Assembly (NCBI GenBank): GCA_963281255.1
Contig: OY725506.1
Span: forward strand, 725,001-789,000
From: Aphrocallistes beatrix
Taxonomy: Eukaryota > Porifera > Hexactinellida > Sceptrulophora > Aphrocallistidae
DNA: 64,000 nt
Direction: 5' to 3'
Shown one piece after another: positions 60,141 to 64,000 of the stretch (positions are counted from its first letter, which is position 1; each line of letters begins with the position of its first letter). Made by a program: the position numbers and the translations under genes. The notes beneath the pieces are model-generated. The model had not been told where the DNA came from. It did not search any database and saw only the letters and a program-made list of their open reading frames with translations.

Positions 60141-61560
60141 CAGGTCAGCTGACAGCTCGCAATGCACTGCACACGCATATTCGAACCCTGATATAATTAC
60201 TAACTCAGATTCACCACATTTGCCAGAGATCTTTTAGCCTTGATCACCTTACTGTGCTTATACTAACTGCTACTCGCTCTAGTTACCATTTGTTCGTAAT
60301 TCTGTAAAGATAATTACTTATGTTTTTATTGAATATTAATTTGTGTAAGCCTTGGCAATGAAATGCCTTCAAAAGTGTGCAAGAATAATTGCTATGTGAT
60401 ATCTTATTGTCGATTAAATGACGCTATCAGGTGGGTTTCTAAATCAGAGGGAGCCGATTTTTGACCGACCGAAAGTTAGGAATTCAAGGGTTTTAAATGT
60501 TTTTGTGATTTTTGCGATTGTAGAAAATGGCAGCTGTTGACTGGACTTATGGAAATTCACTGATAACTCAAGAATTAGTGTTAATAAAGTGTCTCACAAT
60601 GGGATATGGCAGATTTTAACTACAGTTCCAAGTAGCTAGCAGAAAAGCTATTAATTCATTGAGAATATATAGCTTTCACTTTATTACGTTGTGACCCCGT
60701 CAACCATTGGTCAAGTTGTGCTAAGGTCAGCCAGATGGGATACCATTGCAAACATGTCGCTACATCTACCAATCCAGACTCTAACACCTGGACAGTCTCA
60801 ATCTCAACCATTTTAAAGTGACAACATAATTATTCATAAAAATAGCTTTATCCAATAAAGATTTGCTCTACACGTAATTAGTTAATAAGAATTTCTCAAA
60901 ATGACACATCATTTAGGACTAAGTTGTTAAAATTCGTCAACATACGAATCAAATTCAGACAAAATAAATTAACGACAAGATGCCAGTAGACCAATTAGGC
61001 TGTATTACATACTACTGATGGGAATCAACAAAATAAAAAACAAAAACAACAATAACAACAACAACAACAGCTACCAGTGCAACATTTATTTGAATTTATT
61101 TGAGTCTTGGTCATTTAAATATTCTATATTCAGAAAAGTAAATAACTTCCACAGATCAACTCTGCAGATACATTTCCACATTTCCATAGATTATTATTAA
61201 AACCCGAGCTTTGCGAGGTGTTTTGTTGCGTCATTTCCGGTTTAAGCCATTTTGGGCGGGGAAGCCATACAAGTTTGAGGTCTTACTATAAATAGAAAAA
61301 CCACTAAGCTAACCGCAGGATTTATTAATTTAATGAGAATTTGCCCTTTCCAAGGTTTGACTTCTATGGTTAGCGAACCATGGATCTTATCTGATATGAT
61401 AGAGAGAAATATTCTAAAAATATAGTGAAATCTCACACAGATTCAAGTATAAATATATATATATAACTATAATTCTACTGCTCGCATGCACTCTCTTCCA
61501 TAACAAAGGAAATAATTTCAAAATCTAGTGAGTCAAGTTTCGCAAGTATAGGCGCGTATC
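60141..61560. other. Intergenic between converging TEAD and Ubl-DUF4139 genes
   Basis: No gene. AATAAA at 60583-60588 and at about 60855 are candidate TEAD polyadenylation signals. A short (AAC)n run lies near 61035-61070. Confidence 0.5.
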
Positions 61561-63155
61561 TCAAGCAGTTTCCTCGGCTTTCTCGTCCCCAGGACCGAGG
61601 TCTCGCGAAAACTCGATTAGTTCGATCTTTCTATCTTTCTCCAGGGTAAGTTCGCCCTTTTGCAGACGCATCCCCTTGACAACTCCCTGAATGGAGTTGA
61701 TCTTGTCCTCAGTAGCTCCCAGCTGCTTCACATACTTCTTGGAGTCGCTTTCGTGCCCTTGCAATGTTCTTATATTATCACGCAGCCTGGTCTCAGTGGT
61801 GTTGAGTTCCCGGATCTCTCCTTCCTTATCGACTATCTCCTTGGCAATCTTCCGGATTTCAGACTTCATGTCCAGCACATCTGTCATAGCTCTGAACGTT
61901 CCTTGGTCGATGTACGCTTTCTTGTTCCAAGATTCCAGCATTTCTCTATCGACATCTCCGTCAATATCGTTAGACACGACATCGTTAGTGGACTCTCTAA
62001 CGTTAAACACTTTCTTCTCAACATTCGCCGCCACTGGAAACCGGAACTGGTAGATCCTGTCGGTGATATCCACCGGTTCTTCAAACTCATTCTCCGGATT
62101 ATTCGGGTCTTTCTGGAGCAGCTCCCACCCATCCAAGAACTGGTGGTTCATCATGAAGTCCAGAGGCCTCGACTTCTTGTTGCGAATCCGGTAGATTGTC
62201 CGCTGACGGCGTTTACGAGTCAGTTCGACCGCTCCGTCCTTGATCTGGATTCTGTGGAACTTGAGGGTGCTCATGTCGTAGTCCACTGTCACTTCACACC
62301 CTGTCTCCACGCAGTAGGGAATGGGGGCGCTCTCATCCCCAGGGTGCAGCGTCAGGAAGCTCCCCTCCCCCAAGAAAGTGTCTTCTGTCATTATCTGTTA
62401 GAAAGCAGGGAAGGGAATTCAAGTAATATTCTAGCCGGGACAGTTTGAGTATATGGGCATGCCTAATTTCCGGGACGGGACAGGATGGGATTCCGTCCCG
62501 GAAATTAGGCATCTTAACCCGTCCCGTCCCGGAAATTTGATATCTTAACCCGTCCCGTCCCGGAAATTAGATATCTTAACCCGTCCCGTCCCGGAAATTA
62601 GGCATCTTAACCCGTCCCGTCCCGGAAATTAGGCATCTTAACCCGTCCCGTCCCGGAAATTAGATATCTTAACCCGTCCCGTCCCGGAAATTAGATATCT
62701 TAACCCGTCCCGTCCCGGAAATTAGGCATGCCCGAGTATATACGAAATATTATGGTATCACATCTCACCTGAATGCTGCCCCCATCGAGGGTGCGGCCTG
62801 TCGTGTTCTCGAACAGAATCGCGGTCATCGGGTTTCCCTTACGGTAGTTCTCGTCGTAGAGGATGACCTGGTGGCCTTCCAGCTCTGTGCTGAGGAGAGG
62901 AACGAACGCTTTCTGCTTCCGCTTAGCCGTGACCAACATGTCGATAGGATAGTAGGAGAGGTTGTCCTGGGCCGCCATTACGAACTGAGGACCGGAAGAA
63001 GATCCTCCAGCCTTACTTCCGCCAGTTTTCAGTACGAGGTGAAGTGCAGAGTTGTTCTGTATGTTGTAGTCTTGCAGCGTGCGCCCAGCTTCTATCTGCT
63101 TCCCTGCGAAAATCAGCTTGCAGCTACTCTCTGTGATTCCTTTCTTGTTAGCAAT
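61561..63155 (-). CDS. Ubiquitin-like domain fused to a DUF4139-type protein (5' end missing)
   Basis: Two exons are visible, 63155-62769 and 62394-61561, phase 0, GT-AG, giving 406 aa of a longer protein. The first begins inside a ubiquitin-like fold: [20 protein letters not shown] then [11 protein letters not shown], aligning with ubiquitin [20 protein letters not shown]...LHLVLRLRGG, so roughly the first 20-25 residues lie in an exon I could not find. A Gly/Ser linker leads to a beta-rich part ([36 protein letters not shown]) that I assign to DUF4139 with moderate confidence, and a charged coiled-coil end (about 310-390; [22 protein letters not shown]). The LKTGGSK junction lacks the RGG-terminus, so release as free ubiquitin is unlikely. 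The minus strand is head-to-head with the SERHL-like gene. Confidence 0.72.
62455..62733. mobile_element. MITE expanded into a 31-bp minisatellite (intron of Ubl-DUF4139)
   Basis: The outer ends are exact inverses: GGGCATGCCTAATTTCCGGG and CCCGGAAATTAGGCATGCCC. Directly outside, GAGTATAT is duplicated at 62447-62454 and 62734-62741, an 8-bp target duplication as made by hAT-type elements. Inside are about seven 31-bp units, TTAACCCGTCCCGTCCCGGA followed by AATTAGRYATC. Confidence 0.87.
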
Positions 63156-63409
63156 CTAAGAGGGTGGAATGCAAGAAATCAATCAACAATTTAGATATGA
63201 ACAGCTAATCTAGGTAAACGCGTTCAATTTGTTTTACAAAAGATATCTCAAGAATTCGAGATTCCATTATAGCTTATGGTCCTGACGTATTTGTCCTAGT
63301 TTACAAGGCATATCAACATCAGACTTATCTGTTATTGCCTCTGACATGCGTAGGCTAATAGGGTTTTATATCGTACTTCAGCTATGTACAAAATGTGAGG
63401 TCGAAATAA

Positions 63410-63490
63410 TCGAATTCACTTAAGGCTTAAGTGAATTCGACAAGGCTACATGGTTATATGCTTAAGTCTTAAGCATAAAAACATGTAGCC
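63410..63490. repeat. Two adjacent near-perfect palindromes
   Basis: 63410-63440 is a palindrome with perfect 15-bp arms (TCGAATTCACTTAAG) around a single G. 63444-63490 has 9-bp outer arms (GGCTACATG/CATGTAGCC) and 10-bp inner arms (TATGCTTAAG/CTTAAGCATA) around a single T. Both centres are CTTAAG-N-CTTAAG. They lie about 105 bp before the first visible SERHL exon. Confidence 0.92.
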
Positions 63491-63594
63491 ATGTCTGACG
63501 GTACACGATGGTGCGTATAGAAATTTAATATAAAATGTTTGAATCCAGAGTATGGAGAAACTTGATTCTAATCGAGAATGCATCATTTATGCAG

Positions 63595-64000
63595 AGAGAT
63601 TAGAATTCCAATTTCGTGGGGTACCCTAGCCGGAAAGTACTGGGCTCCTTCAACTTCGATACATAAACTCGGAAAGAAGTCAGGAGCATTAGCTCTTCAC
63701 GGAATACATGACAATGCAGGGAGTTTCGATCCTCTCATTCAGTTCCTTCCACGTGACATGACTCTGCTAGCGCTGGATCTACCTGGACACGGATTCTCGG
63801 ATCACTACAATCAGAAGATTCCATACCGTTTCACTGGGTTCATATCAGATATACTGGAAGTGCTCACTTACTTAGCTTGGAAACGTCCCATTCTGATCGG
63901 TCATAGTTTCGGTGGGATTTTAGCGAACATACTAGCTGCCATTCTGCAAAGTGAAATTAGCAAACTGGTTATAATCGAGGGAATGTATGTGGTAAATATG
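63595..64000 (+). CDS. SERHL-like: Serine hydrolase-like alpha/beta hydrolase (SERHL/kraken family), 3' end off window
   Basis: One exon begins after an AG at 63593-63594, in phase, with EIRIPISWGTLAGKYW, matching the start of SERHL proteins (VPWGHIAAKAW in human). Then come LHGIHDNAGSFDPLIQFLP, LDLPGHGFSDHY and the nucleophile elbow GHSFGG (Ser at about residue 107 of the visible part). The exon or the window ends after KLVIIEGM; a GT follows at about 63986, so the exon may stop there. The first coding exon upstream was not identified with confidence; the ATG at 63534 reads into a stop unless spliced before 63595. The Asp and His of the triad lie beyond the window. The substrate is unknown. 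Confidence 0.85.

Noticed and set aside
63181-63540. Search for the missing 5' exon of the Ubl-DUF4139 gene
   Set aside because: Minus-strand ATG frames here (for example one starting MSEAITDK) do not resemble the ubiquitin N-terminus and lack a suitable donor, so I did not add an exon.
1-64000. tRNA or rRNA genes
   Set aside because: I looked for B-box-like GGTTCRANNCC motifs and cloverleaf arms by eye and found none that held up; a tRNAscan run would be decisive.

Overview
The window is nuclear DNA of an invertebrate-type animal. It is AT-rich, most genes have GT-AG introns, and the gene set is metazoan: a TEAD transcription factor, a KDM4 demethylase with JmjN, JmjC, PHD and double Tudor domains, a TNFAIP8-family protein, PARP6/8 and an AREL1-type HECT ligase. 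It carries many cut-and-paste DNA transposons and MITEs. I cannot name the phylum. All products were recognised by eye from translated sequence, and exon joins were set by splice sites plus reading phase.

Layout. 1-1931: intergenic, with nested MITEs. 1932-6936 (+): 11-exon RN-tre/USP6NL-like TBC RabGAP. 7549-8170: Tc1 remnant. 9206-10237 (+): intronless seven-pass membrane protein. 11812-23027: an 11.2-kb block of nested transposons. A TTAA-flanked inverted-repeat element carries ~140-bp tandem repeats in opposite orientations around a 12-bp minisatellite, and was invaded by an 8.2-kb KDZ/Zisupton-like transposon with an 8-bp target duplication. That transposon encodes an apparently intact 790-aa transposase (+) and a Ulp1 protease-PHD protein (-), and itself holds a pogo-like MITE that holds a hAT-like MITE. 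23615-26323 (-): AREL1-like HECT ligase. 26744-31252 (-): KDM4, whose intron contains about 1.2 kb of 19-bp palindromic repeats. 32395-32964 (+): TNFAIP8-like. 35311-41064 (-): PARP6/8 with a very long repetitive N-terminus and a UBA-like domain. 42296-43090 (-): ALYREF. 43757-45084: decayed mariner. 45348-45728 (-): twin CX9C protein. 47599-48567 (-): orphan single-pass membrane protein. 52114-60140 (+): 16-exon TEAD. 61561-63155 (-): ubiquitin-like/DUF4139 protein, lacking its 5' end. 63595-64000 (+): start of a SERHL-like serine hydrolase.

The host genes are unrelated housekeeping and signalling genes and show no sign of being a functional cluster. Three separate minisatellites sit inside, or are bounded like, mobile elements. 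The GAGCATGCTC palindrome is shared between the subterminal arrays of the KDZ element and the KDM4 intron array, which links the transposon to an intronic satellite.
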